Part shown: piece after piece, positions 24,629 to 31,499 of the stretch
Numbering within the stretch: the stretch's first letter is position 1
Layout of the letters: the number at the start of each line of letters is the position of its first letter
IMG/VR virus record: IMGVR_UViG_3300005337_000003
Span: 62,001-126,000 of that record
Reading direction: 5' to 3' (one strand)
DNA length: 64,000 nucleotides
Source: a virus
The notes under the pieces: model-generated
Seen by the model: the letters and a program-made list of their open reading frames with translations, nothing else
The model's database searches: none
Told to the model about the DNA's origin: nothing
Program-made: the position numbers and the translations under genes

Positions 24629-24958
24629 TCAAGATTTTACTAACGCGTATTCCATGGCCTCATTAAAAGAACAGCCACCATTGTAATATGTAAGCACGTA
24701 ATCAATTGAGCCATCATCTTGTCTAAAAGCCTGGAAAACATCTCCGCCTTCGCCATACCGCTTATTTTCCGTTCGGTATAATACATCATTGTAAAGAATG
24801 TATTCCCGGTAGCCATCCTGTAACAGGCATTCCAGGAAATTGTTGTTGTATTCGTTCTTTACACCTTTGAGTATCCTCTTGGCATAGTCCTCATTTGTTT
24901 CACCTTCAAGAAGCTGAACTGGAATTAATTTCCCAATATTGGTTTCTGTTTCTGACAT
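24629..24958 (-). CDS. unknown protein
   Basis: 109 residues, acidic, strand-rich (GYREYILYNDVLYR). First gene after the 447-nt gap. Nine nt separate its stop from the next start. No family recognised. Confidence 0.65.
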   Translation of the reverse strand: MSETETNIGKLIPVQLLEGETNEDYAKRILKGVKNEYNNNFLECLLQDGYREYILYNDVLYRTENKRYGEGGDVFQAFRQDDGSIDYVLTYYNGGCSFNEAMEYALVKS

Positions 24959-25405
24959 AGTTTTTAAGTTATTGAATAAAAAACACTAGCAGCTTCCCTA
25001 CTTAGATATTTCAGTTCAGAAATTAGCCAAATTCCTGCTGTAAACTCACCTAGGTTATTACAGCTATTTGGTTACCGCCCAGTGTAAAGGTCAAGGTCTT
25101 TGGCAGAGTTTGATACCTGCATGACAACCCGATATTTATTTCGCCATAGGCCTCCTCCGAAAAGGTGTGTTCAGGTCGGGAATTTCATAACTAAGCAGTC
25201 ATTCGGTGTTCCATATTAAGGCCACATTACCTAATGCTTAATCAATTATTGTCTTATTAAATTAGCGTCTATTCTTCCGCCACAAAGACATTTGACCAAT
25301 ATTTCAAAAGAACGTAAGCAGCGGTGACCATTCACCGGGGGCGCCAAACGAGATCGGCTTATCCCCTACGTCCTGTATTCGCCCAGGACTGCTGCCATTT
25401 CAATT
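24959..25405. other. 447-nt non-coding, structured stretch
   Basis: No plausible ORF on either strand. It holds two perfect short hairpins, GTCCTG-8 nt-CAGGAC (25367-25386) and CGGTGA-CCAT-TCACCG (25331-25346). The first could end transcription of the 25406 gene, but neither has a T run. No TAnnTTTG promoter is seen for the downstream gene. Could be a long leader or a small RNA. Confidence 0.5.
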
Positions 25406-26209
25406 TTAATTCATCCGCTGATTAACAACAGTCTCGTCGGATGCCTCCGGTCCCCAGGCGGTTTCCACCAGATAATACTTCTCGCCATTATAACACACCG
25501 GATGCAGAACAATAGGATCGTCGTCAATAATCTGGTGGCCTTTCACTGCCTTACGTTCCATATTAAAATACTTAACAGGGGCAACAATTTCTCTGGAGAC
25601 TTTAATTACTTTTTCTACCCAACGCACACCATACCCCCCATGCCCTCGGTATTGTTTTTCGCAGGAGATAAAGTCCTTATATGTAATTAGTTTAGAATCA
25701 ATAATAGTCCTTCCCATACTTGTTTTCATTTCTAATGCATAACATTCATCCTCCGGATTGATCTTAAACGCTTCCATTTCCTTGAGGTTCTTTTCCGGGA
25801 TCTCACCGATAAAATCACTTACCGTTCCCAGTACCAATCCATATTTATCACATATATCCTTAACGGCATCCGCTGTAATAAATTTATATTGCGGATAAGT
25901 TCTGGAAAAGAATTCCAATGCGGTTCTTTGTTTTTCATAGAATGATAACTTTCGGTTCAACTGGAAAGCCCGTGTAACCTCCTTTGAACTTGTAAACCCT
26001 AAGGCTTCTAATCGTTTAGATTTTTCCGTGATTTCGGCGTGGCTACATTTCAAATCTGATATAGTGGATGTAGCGGCCTGGAGGACCAGACTACCTGCGC
26101 TGTTGAATTCACGATGTACCTCCTCCACCAGCTCCTGCTGGCTTTTGCCTTGGGACGCTGAGTACCTCGACTCTGTATCCGCTTTTTTGTTCCAGTTAAA
26201 TAACCTCAT
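25406..26209 (-). CDS. unknown 267-residue protein, leaderless start
   Basis: Start chosen at the ATG at 26209 because the -7 box TATATTTG ends 4 nt before it; a longer in-frame start would lie inside the promoter. Helical first half (KSQQELVEEVHREFN, then a region with KRLEALGF and FYEKQRTALEFF), strand-rich second half with YALEMKTSMG and GYGVRWVEKVIKVSR. Basic N-terminus (MRLFNWNKK). Function unknown. Confidence 0.7.
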   Translation of the reverse strand: MRLFNWNKKADTESRYSASQGKSQQELVEEVHREFNSAGSLVLQAATSTISDLKCSHAEITEKSKRLEALGFTSSKEVTRAFQLNRKLSFYEKQRTALEFFSRTYPQYKFITADAVKDICDKYGLVLGTVSDFIGEIPEKNLKEMEAFKINPEDECYALEMKTSMGRTIIDSKLITYKDFISCEKQYRGHGGYGVRWVEKVIKVSREIVAPVKYFNMERKAVKGHQIIDDDPIVLHPVCYNGEKYYLVETAWGPEASDETVVNQRMN

Positions 26210-26213
26210 GACA

Positions 26214-26245
26214 CAAATATAAGCACAGAATTGCAAATATGCAAA
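26214..26245 (-). promoter_or_regulatory. promoter of the 25406 gene
   Basis: Minus strand TTTG (26242-26245), 20 nt, TATATTTG (26214-26221), then 4 nt to the ATG. Same geometry as the head-operon promoter, again predicting a leaderless transcript. Confidence 0.85.
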
Positions 26246-26277
26246 TTTATTTTGTGGTAATTTTTTTATTATATTTG
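26246..26277 (+). promoter_or_regulatory. divergent promoter of the small basic protein
   Basis: TATATTTG at 26270-26277 with TTTA (26246-26249) 20 nt upstream, one mismatch from TTTG. It lies back to back with the promoter at 26214, with no spacing between the -33 boxes. Leader to the ATG at 26301 is about 17 nt and A/C-rich. Confidence 0.7.
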
Positions 26278-26300
26278 ATCAAACCAAAACACAAAAATAA

Positions 26301-26456
26301 ATGGCAAAACATCCTGGCTTCAAAGCCGTACAAAACAAGATCGCCAGCAAGGAAGGTATCAGCAAGAAAGCAGCTGGTGCGATCCTGGCAACATCCACCC
26401 GCAAGGCTAGTCCGGCGGCAAAGAAAAAGAATCCTAACCTGAAAAAGGTTAAGTGA
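26301..26456 (+). CDS. small lysine-rich protein
   Basis: 51 residues, very basic. MAKHPGFKAVQNKIA at the start, then GISKKAAGAILAT and a tail KASPAAKKKNPNLKKVK. The outline HPGF-x(n)-KIA-x(n)-GIS-x(n)-AILA-x(n)-RKASPAAKK is seen in short proteins of many phages, function unknown, perhaps DNA-binding. Own promoter and terminator make it a single-gene unit. Confidence 0.8.
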   Translation: MAKHPGFKAVQNKIASKEGISKKAAGAILATSTRKASPAAKKKNPNLKKVK

Positions 26457-26474
26457 TCAATCACTAAAAAAAGA

Positions 26475-26499
26475 AAGGCCCAGCGATAAACTGGGCCTT
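26475..26499. terminator. bidirectional terminator
   Basis: AAGGCCCAG-CGATAAA-CTGGGCCTT, nine pairs. The minus side continues into TTTCTTTTTTT, a good run for the lipoprotein gene; the plus side has TTAATTATTT for the basic-protein gene. The two genes converge on it. Confidence 0.88.
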
Positions 26500-26520
26500 A
26501 ATTATTTAAGAATACCTATG

Positions 26521-26736
26521 CTACTCTAGGTGGCAATCACTAATGCTGTAGTCTGCATTTCCCGGATCATTCCGGGACTCACACTTGGTCTTCGCATCGG
26601 ACTTGGTGGACTCCGAAATAATGGAGCCTGATGAGTTTGCCCTGCCATAGGTAGTTACGGTACAGCGGCAAGTGTAATCCTTCTTGCAGCCAAATGCGAT
26701 CACTATGAGCGCAAACATTAAAACTGATTTCTTCAT
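26521..26736 (-). CDS. small lipoprotein
   Basis: 71 residues from the ATG at 26736. MKKSVLMFALIVIAFGC is a lipoprotein signal with lipobox AFGC and cysteine at 17. The mature part has five more cysteines (YTCRCTV, TKCES, SDCHLE) and is S/T/D-rich. Has its own promoter and terminator, so it is expressed separately on the minus strand. Possible roles are superinfection exclusion or receptor masking, by analogy with phage lipoproteins; not proven. Confidence 0.75.
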   Translation of the reverse strand: MKKSVLMFALIVIAFGCKKDYTCRCTVTTYGRANSSGSIISESTKSDAKTKCESRNDPGNADYSISDCHLE

Positions 26737-26765
26737 GGTTATTGTTTTTTTATAGTTCCATGTTG

Positions 26766-26797
26766 CAAATATGCAAAAAGAGATCCAGATAAACAAA
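26766..26797 (-). promoter_or_regulatory. promoter of the small lipoprotein
   Basis: Minus strand TTTG (26794-26797), 20 nt, CATATTTG (26766-26773), one mismatch in the -7 box. Leader about 23 nt, A-rich before the ATG. Confidence 0.7.
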
Positions 26798-26799
26798 TA

Positions 26800-26826
26800 A
26801 AAAACCCGGCACTGGTTTGTGCCGGG
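26800..26826 (-). terminator. terminator after the 26954 gene
   Basis: CCCGGCAC-TGGTTT-GTGCCGGG, eight pairs, followed on the minus strand by TTTTTTATTTG. It directly precedes the lipoprotein promoter; the TTTG of that promoter begins inside its T tail. Confidence 0.85.
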
Positions 26827-26953
26827 CGCCCGCCTAACAGAAGGAGATGCTGACGGGAGGTTATCTTAACAAGAGATGCCTCAAATATATAAACAATAAT
26901 CCAGGTATACAAACACCGGCAATTAATTCTCCGAAGTTATGTCGGAAGATGGT

Positions 26954-27190
26954 TTAGTATTTACGCATGGGCGCACTGTCCTCCTGGAGGACCTTGAATA
27001 GCCGGCTCATGATATCGTCCATGTCTGATACTGATGGCATGGGATACCGGGACTGCAGCTTCAGGAGCCTCTCTGGCTCCTCACCTGACAGGTGATTATT
27101 GACTTTGATTGCTATGAAGAACCGGTTCAGCTCGTCCATGAGAGCCTGGTTCTTATAAATCCGTAATTCTTTTCGTGATCTTCTTTCCAT
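26954..27190 (-). CDS. small helical protein
   Basis: 78 residues, basic N-terminus (MERRSRKELRIYKNQ), then two predicted helices and the tail APMRKY. Single-gene unit bounded by a terminator. Function unknown. Confidence 0.6.
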   Translation of the reverse strand: MERRSRKELRIYKNQALMDELNRFFIAIKVNNHLSGEEPERLLKLQSRYPMPSVSDMDDIMSRLFKVLQEDSAPMRKY

Positions 27191-27272
27191 ACCTGTTATT
27201 ATGCAAACAGGTTACACTGATCCGGGATAACCTCCAGATGGTTTAAAGGGAGATTTCCTATCCTCAAAAGGG

Positions 27273-27297
27273 AAGGAGGACTGTAAAATCCCTCCTT
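27273..27297 (+). promoter_or_regulatory. hairpin over an SD-like site before the 27306 gene
   Basis: AAGGAGG (27273-27279) pairs with CCTCCTT (27291-27297) over an 11-nt loop, 8 nt before the ATG. The GGAGG is one of the few SD-like sites in the window and would be hidden in the stem. May control translation, or be a weak terminator. Confidence 0.5.
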
Positions 27298-27305
27298 TAA
27301 AAACC

Positions 27306-27461
27306 ATGACAAAGTATGTCGTAAAGAACGGACAGTGCTATAAGCTACTGTTCAGGAAAACCGTTCGCCACTACCTGACCAAGAGGTTAATAACCTCAAG
27401 GAAAGGGAAGGTGATGGTCGTACCTGTCCAGGTAGACTGTTCCTTCTGTGGTTGCTGTTAA
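27306..27461 (+). CDS. small basic protein with C-terminal cysteines
   Basis: 51 residues. Basic middle (LLFRKTVRHYLTKRL) and a C-terminus of CSFCGCC, four cysteines in seven residues, which could bind a metal. Followed by a terminator. No family recognised. Confidence 0.6.
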   Translation: MTKYVVKNGQCYKLLFRKTVRHYLTKRLITSRKGKVMVVPVQVDCSFCGCC

Positions 27462-27487
27462 TAACAGCTTCCATCTGGATTAGGATG

Positions 27488-27516
27488 AGGTGGAGCTTAC
27501 ACCCCACCTACTTTTC
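27488..27516 (+). terminator. terminator after the 27306 gene
   Basis: AGGTGG-10 nt-CCACCT stem, then ACTTTTCTTTC. Confidence 0.7.
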
Positions 27517-28101
27517 TTTCCGGTGGTCGCGCACGTATATAGTTACCCTCAAGGACGGTCTCATTAGCTGACAAATCTCCAGTTAGCGCTGGGTGTCTGA
27601 GATGTGAGGTAGAAGCTCACAACCGCTCTTCTTGTTAAAGTGATTGTTACCAAGGTGGGGTTTAAGTAGTCATTCCCTTAATGTGTCCACTGAGGTTCAA
27701 TCCGCCCCAATCAGGTCATATGTTAACTGGTCGGGAATTAAAGCCGCACATGGCGGCTTCAAAAATATTGTTCTTTCGTTGCGCTCTGACGGCATCATTA
27801 TAGTCCGGGAGCGGCCGACCAGCGTTAGAACATAAAGGGCTCGTTAGGAAACTCGACCGGTATTTCCAACCGGATGGTGGGAACCTAGCTGGGCTCTTTT
27901 TCATTTACGAATGTACGGACAAATTCTCATCCAACCAAAAATATATGGTGCCGTGGTGTTTAGATGCCGTGTCACGCGCGGTGCCGCTCATGGGTCCCCC
28001 AATCTACCCCGCCACCCAATCTCTCCGCTGGGCCCCACCCGGGGGGGTTCCAATCTCTCAAATTCCATCTATTAGGGCGATTTTCTAAAACCGGATTTTT
28101 T
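27517..28101. other. structured non-coding stretch
   Basis: No convincing ORF. Besides the RNA candidate at 27723 it has the hairpins CCAG-TTAGCG-CTGG (27573-27586), TGTGAG-GTAGAAG-CTCACA (27603-27621) and a GTTAGG/CCTAGC pair (27842-27894) enclosing CCGGT-ATTTCCA-ACCGG. G+C-rich runs occur near 28030. It could carry several small RNAs. Confidence 0.45.
27723..27828 (+). ncRNA. three-way-junction RNA candidate
   Basis: CTGGTCGG (27727-27734) pairs with CCGACCAG (27815-27822), an eight-pair closing helix, extended by TTAA/TTAG after a 2-nt bulge. Inside are AAGCCGC-ACATG-GCGGCTT (27741-27759) and CGCTC/GAGCG (27782-27786 with 27809-27813). No ORF explains these pairings. Strand is assumed from the neighbouring genes; no promoter is clear. 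Family unknown. Confidence 0.5.
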
Positions 28102-28221
28102 ATGACAAAGATCAGCCCACCAGCTCGTCTCCAGGAACAACAACGGCCAACCAGAGCTGACCTGGCGGCTGGCAGACGATGCCAGGCCGTCTCGAATACC
28201 TGGGGAGACAAGGAATGCTAA
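28102..28221 (+). CDS. possible small protein
   Basis: 39 residues from ATG 28102, starting MTKISPPARLQEQQ, charged and Q/A-rich, no similarity recognised. Weak support: it has an A/T-rich leader and fits the size of its neighbours, but the region is otherwise non-coding. Confidence 0.3.
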   Translation: MTKISPPARLQEQQRPTRADLAAGRRCQAVSNTWGDKEC

Positions 28222-28347
28222 AACAGCTAAAAGCCACGATAGCACCCCTTAGCCCCCTTATCGCACACCCGGCGCCGCTCAATCTCTCGCATCCATTGTC
28301 TTAGCAATCAATCATATACAATATTTAACTTCTTAAAACCACAACAA

Positions 28348-28614
28348 ATGAATCACTTTAAAAGAGAAACAGTCACCGGTCTTACCGGCTGCCGCATCCG
28401 CCAGCAGTACAAGCTACTCTGGATTAAGATGCTGCATAACAAAAGGCGCACATGTAGCGTCTATCCGCTCACCCGGGATAACAGGGTGCCCGAGGAAATA
28501 CTGGAAGAGAGCCGGTTCGTCCCAGGGTTATTCAAGAACAAGGCAACAAAGGAGAGGTTTAAGCTGGTGCAGGGCAAAGACAAATACACCAACCTGATAC
28601 CATGTACAGCGTGA
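28348..28614 (+). CDS. small basic protein
   Basis: 88 residues, strongly basic (RIRQQYKLLWIKMLHNKRR) with a helical second half. The leader TTAAAACCACAACAA is of the A/C type used by this phage. Overlaps the next small ORF by 13 nt. Function unknown; perhaps nucleic-acid binding from charge. Confidence 0.65.
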   Translation: MNHFKRETVTGLTGCRIRQQYKLLWIKMLHNKRRTCSVYPLTRDNRVPEEILEESRFVPGLFKNKATKERFKLVQGKDKYTNLIPCTA

Positions 28615-28733
28615 TCGCCTTCATCCTGGGGCTGGGAAGAGTTATAATAAGGCCGGCGTCGAAAGACCACGGCTTTTATTATAGCCCCTCCCACAGCTCC
28701 CGCATCAAGGCCAAGCGACTGGCATTGCGTTAA
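28602..28733 (+). CDS. possible small membrane-associated protein
   Basis: 43 residues, MYSVIAFILGLGRVII then a polar and basic tail (SSRIKAKRLALR). One short hydrophobic segment. The start overlaps the end of the 88-residue gene, as many genes here do. Confidence 0.45.
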   Translation: MYSVIAFILGLGRVIIRPASKDHGFYYSPSHSSRIKAKRLALR

Positions 28734-28815
28734 CCGCGCCCCCTTATCCCTCCCTATTCTGCCTATTCTCTCTCATTCATTATCCTAATCAATTAACAAT
28801 TAAAAACAAAAGAAC

Positions 28816-29160
28816 ATGAGCACATTAAAACTCACATCAGATGGCTCCTACTACAAGCGTAGCTCAGGAGTAGACGGCCTGACCACTGCCAAGCAGGTAT
28901 TCCGTTACAACGTTACCGGGGACGAAAAAGACATCGTTGAATACATTGCCGAGCGCGTGAAGGGCGGCGCCAAGGAAACATCGATAAAGACAGAGACCGG
29001 CGTTAAGTACTATACCGATCGCTTTGTTCCAAACGGCACCAGCCTGGACAAAACCCAGGATGGCCGGTTCTTTCCCAACACTGCCAAATGGGATCAGATC
29101 CTGAGCCTGCAGAAACAGGGCCACTCCTACGAGGCTGCCGTGGCAATGGTGTCGGCATAA
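28816..29160 (+). CDS. small conserved-looking protein
   Basis: 114 residues. Strand-rich N-terminus (STLKLTSDGSYYKR), a charged middle and a C-terminal helix (QGHSYEAAVAMVSA). A-rich leader (AATTAAAAACAAAAGAAC). Followed by a stem-loop. No family recognised. Confidence 0.7.
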   Translation: MSTLKLTSDGSYYKRSSGVDGLTTAKQVFRYNVTGDEKDIVEYIAERVKGGAKETSIKTETGVKYYTDRFVPNGTSLDKTQDGRFFPNTAKWDQILSLQKQGHSYEAAVAMVSA

Positions 29161-29187
29161 GAATTGCACTGTATTTAAAAAAGCTAG

Positions 29188-29210
29188 GCCGGGAGACTTG
29201 TGCTCCCGGC
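29188..29210 (+). terminator. stem-loop after the 28816 gene
   Basis: GCCGGGAG-ACTTGTG-CTCCCGGC, eight perfect pairs, followed by ATTTCACATC. Strong stem, poor T run. Confidence 0.6.
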
Positions 29211-29276
29211 ATTTCACATCAAAAAAGCTCAGTTGTGTGGAGCAAAGTGGCCTGTCCTTTGTGTGGAGGCTGGCCG

Positions 29277-29312
29277 GCCCCTGGGAGTTGTGTCCCGGGG
29301 GCTTTTCTATTT
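29277..29312 (+). terminator. second terminator
   Basis: GCCCCTGGGA-GTTGTG-TCCCGGGGGC, ten pairs with one G-T, then TTTTCTATTT. It ends either read-through from the previous stem or a small RNA from 29211 on. The first tRNA-like element begins 5-10 nt later. Confidence 0.75.
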
Positions 29313-29316
29313 CACT

Positions 29317-29374
29317 GGGGAGTAGGGGTCAACCGGATCGTATACCGGGCGCTGTTCGAGTCAGCGACTCTCCA
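29317..29374 (+). tRNA. tRNA-like element lacking an arm
   Basis: GGGGAGT (29317-29323) pairs with ACTCTCC (29367-29373), seven pairs with one G-T. CGCTG-TTCGAGT-CAGCG (29350-29366) is a perfect T-arm. Only 26 nt lie between acceptor and T-arm instead of about 44, with a single CCGG/CCGG hairpin, so a D- or anticodon arm is missing. The 3' end is ACTA, not CCA. It may be a degenerate tRNA or a tRNA mimic. Confidence 0.4.
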
Positions 29375-29463
29375 CTAAACGAGGCGACAAGCCCACAACA
29401 TAACCACGGGACGGATCAGCTCCAGATAAGCAGCTGGTGGACACGTCTCCTTAACAATAAAAT

Positions 29464-29550
29464 GGAGAGCTGGATGCATGTTGGGCTGTCCGCATGGTGG
29501 CTTTGGGTTGCCACTCTTTTCTCCGGGTTCGATTCCCGGGCTCTCCACCA
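29464..29550 (+). tRNA. tRNA-Pro-like gene with 8-nt anticodon loop
   Basis: Acceptor GGAGAGC/GCTCTCC (29464-29470 with 29540-29546), seven perfect pairs, discriminator A and an encoded CCA. T-arm CCGGG-TTCGATT-CCCGG (29523-29539). Anticodon stem GTGGC/GCCAC with loop TTTGGGTT (29502-29509), eight nt; TGG or GGG as anticodon would both read proline codons. D-arm ATGC/GCAT has a long 14-nt loop. Very likely a tRNA by acceptor and T-arm; decoding is uncertain because of the extra loop base. Confidence 0.6.
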
Positions 29551-29793
29551 GCAACACATTGCGCCTCGACAAGCACCGACGGGTGTTTCGTTGGTCAGAC
29601 GTGGTAGCCTTCAATAAGCTACTGATGTCCGTAAAATGGGAAAAAGCACCACATGGATACAGGGGTCCCAACGATAGAGGATGTAATTTACCAGCACCGA
29701 ACGCTAATACCAAAACGGGCGTCGAGTACTATCGGAAGATAGTCGCTGGCTTATTTTGCCAATAACTTTTATTAATTTTAAAAATTGACAGAC

Positions 29794-30012
29794 ATGGAAC
29801 CCAGAGAAATAACACTTACCGGCACGATCCATATCGCACACTTCAGGTTCTATGATGGCCTGCATTATGTAAAGGACAAGCCTTTGAAACAAACCACCCA
29901 GTGGGAGGAACTGGACGGCGGCACAGGATATATGGTGGCCTGTGGCGATGTGATGGTGCGGGTGCCTGAAGACTATTGCCCGCACATCAAAAGAAGAATA
30001 ATAACCATTTAA
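29794..30012 (+). CDS. small unknown protein
   Basis: 72 residues from the ATG at 29794 (an upstream TTG is less likely). Strand-rich with GGTGYMVACGDVMVRVPED, resembling a small beta-barrel. A/T-rich leader. Function unknown. Confidence 0.65.
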   Translation: MEPREITLTGTIHIAHFRFYDGLHYVKDKPLKQTTQWEELDGGTGYMVACGDVMVRVPEDYCPHIKRRIITI

Positions 30013-30025
30013 AAACCAAAAAAAC

Positions 30026-30448
30026 ATGACAACACACGAGATTATTGATGACACGGTTGCCTTTTACGGCGCCGATCCGGTGGGCCGGAGATCCCTGAAA
30101 CTGACAGAGACAGAAGAGCACGATTTAGTTCAAAATGCTTGTTTATACATAGGACCTGGTGGGAAAAAATGTGCATTCGCAAGGTTTGTAAAGGAAGAAG
30201 ATTTATACGAATTACGACAACGAGAGGGAACGTGTGCAGGATTTGTACTAGAATCAGTTACGCTGGAAGACAAGGTATCAAAAATCAAAAACAAAATGTT
30301 CTGGAATAGTGTACAGGCCATTCACGACCAGAGTTCTCATTGGGATGAAAATGGCATAACAGACCAGGGCATCGAGTTTGTCCAAGAGCTAAAGGATAAA
30401 TATCCCAACGTGGAAGAACTTGCTGATAGGCGAGAAGAAGCCGGCTAA
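30026..30448 (+). CDS. unknown 140-residue protein
   Basis: Contains NACLYIGPGGKKCAFARFVKEEDL and a C-terminal helical part (ITDQGIEFVQELKDKYPN). The cysteine and glycine-rich first half recalls small phage proteins of unknown role. 13 nt after the previous gene, so the two are co-transcribed. The terminator overlaps its stop codon. Confidence 0.7.
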   Translation: MTTHEIIDDTVAFYGADPVGRRSLKLTETEEHDLVQNACLYIGPGGKKCAFARFVKEEDLYELRQREGTCAGFVLESVTLEDKVSKIKNKMFWNSVQAIHDQSSHWDENGITDQGIEFVQELKDKYPNVEELADRREEAG

Positions 30449-30463
30449 AAACCGGCTTTTTTT
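30438..30463 (+). terminator. terminator overlapping the stop of the 30026 gene
   Basis: AAGCCGG-CTAAAAA-CCGGCTT, seven pairs, then TTTTT. The TAA stop lies in the loop. Confidence 0.88.
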
Positions 30464-30899
30464 AACAAATAGGACGAAACACCGTATCCATTGAGTGAAG
30501 CTATAAGATTACCCGCATTTTACCATACTTTTTAGGCGTTTGGCTGAGTAAAGCGTCGTATGAATTGCCACAATTCAGATCTTTTCCGCCTTTATACCTG
30601 GTACCAGGCAACCTTTTAGCCTCCAGATCGGCACGTTTTCCGCCTTAAAGCCTGTCTGTTCAGGCATCAAGCCTCCAGATAAAACTTTTTTCGGCTCTGT
30701 TCCGCGTCCCTCTAAGGCTACAGGCTCATTTTTGGCCTTTTTTAGGGGCAAATAGAGCGCATATTTGGCTTCCAGCTGTGCTGTGGGCCGGTTTATTTAA
30801 TTCTGGCGCCATTAGCTGGCTTTTCGGTGTAAGTTATTGAGAATTAAGGAGATGAGTTGGGGTTTGGTCTTGAATTTTGCGGCCCGCCCCCACTTCATT
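30464..30899. repeat. non-coding stretch with imperfect tandem units
   Basis: No ORF. Two similar units, TTTTCCGCCTTTA...GCCTCCAGAT (30586-30628) and TTTTCCGCCTTAA...GCCTCCAGAT (30637-30679), each with an internal hairpin (CCTGGTACCAGG; GCCTG-TCTGTT-CAGGC). Upstream lies the palindrome GAATTGCCACAATTC (30562-30576). T-rich runs follow. The arrangement could be iterons of an origin or binding sites of a regulator. Confidence 0.5.
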
Positions 30900-31133
30900 T
30901 CAACTGCGGCCTACCGGGCGGCTCTTATAGCGGCCCATCCGTAAATACTTTCTACTGTTCTTGGAGGTGGGATCAGGTATAATATCAAATAATAGTATTC
31001 TTCCATAGTTGAGAGTGTAACCTGACAATATCAATATACGTATAAGCAGCATTAGGAAGATGATCCTGGGGCTTTGTGGGATGCTATGGCCTGTAAACCG
31101 GCCAATTCCCGCTGTTTCACCAGCATTCGCCAT
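30900..31133 (-). CDS. doubtful minus-strand ORF
   Basis: 77 residues with one hydrophobic stretch (IIFLMLLIRILILSGY) and a basic end. No promoter and no leader of the usual type. It may be a chance frame in a non-coding zone. Confidence 0.25.
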   Translation of the reverse strand: MANAGETAGIGRFTGHSIPQSPRIIFLMLLIRILILSGYTLNYGRILLFDIIPDPTSKNSRKYLRMGRYKSRPVGRS

Positions 31134-31161
31134 ACCTAACCACCAGCCACCTGTTAAATTT

Positions 31162-31192
31162 TTTGCGAGTATATCAAGCCGTACTATATTTG
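31162..31192 (+). promoter_or_regulatory. promoter upstream of 31226
   Basis: TTTG (31162-31165), 19 nt, TATATTTG (31185-31192). Perfect boxes. Expected start about 31198. It drives a 19-codon ORF and, further on, the 31500 genes. Confidence 0.8.
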
Positions 31193-31225
31193 CACGGGGA
31201 TTGCCTTTATCTTAAAAGACTAAAT

Positions 31226-31285
31226 ATGAAAAAAATATCCACACTTACCGCCATAGCGGCCATGATGGAGGCTGCTGTCTTTTAA
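31226..31285 (+). CDS. 19-residue ORF behind a strong promoter
   Basis: MKKISTLTAIAAMMEAAVF, signal-peptide-like, then TAA. After it another frame reads on as LLTKEDNEDISFIKNAKLLA to a TGA. This looks like a leader peptide or the remains of a small broken gene. Confidence 0.3.
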   Translation: MKKISTLTAIAAMMEAAVF

Positions 31286-31499
31286 CAAAGGAAGATAATG
31301 AAGACATTAGCTTTATCAAAAATGCCAAGCTGCTAGCAGAAGGCTGAGTAGATCTAAGGGCGCGGCCTTTTTGCGAATCCAGCGGCATAACCTCCAATCT
31401 GCAGCTCATAACTCATGAAGTAAAAGATTGCACTAAATTTCAACCTAAAGAATAAAAAGCATATTCAGATTTTACTACCCTCCAATAAAAAAATTAAAT

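Noticed and set aside
27690-27715. GGTTCAATCC as a tRNA T-arm
   Set aside because: The flanking bases do not pair as a T-stem and no acceptor stem is found upstream.
27972-28221. Overlapping ORFs on both strands near the G-rich run at 28030
   Set aside because: Low-complexity composition and no promoter or leader; only the short 28102 frame is kept, with low confidence.
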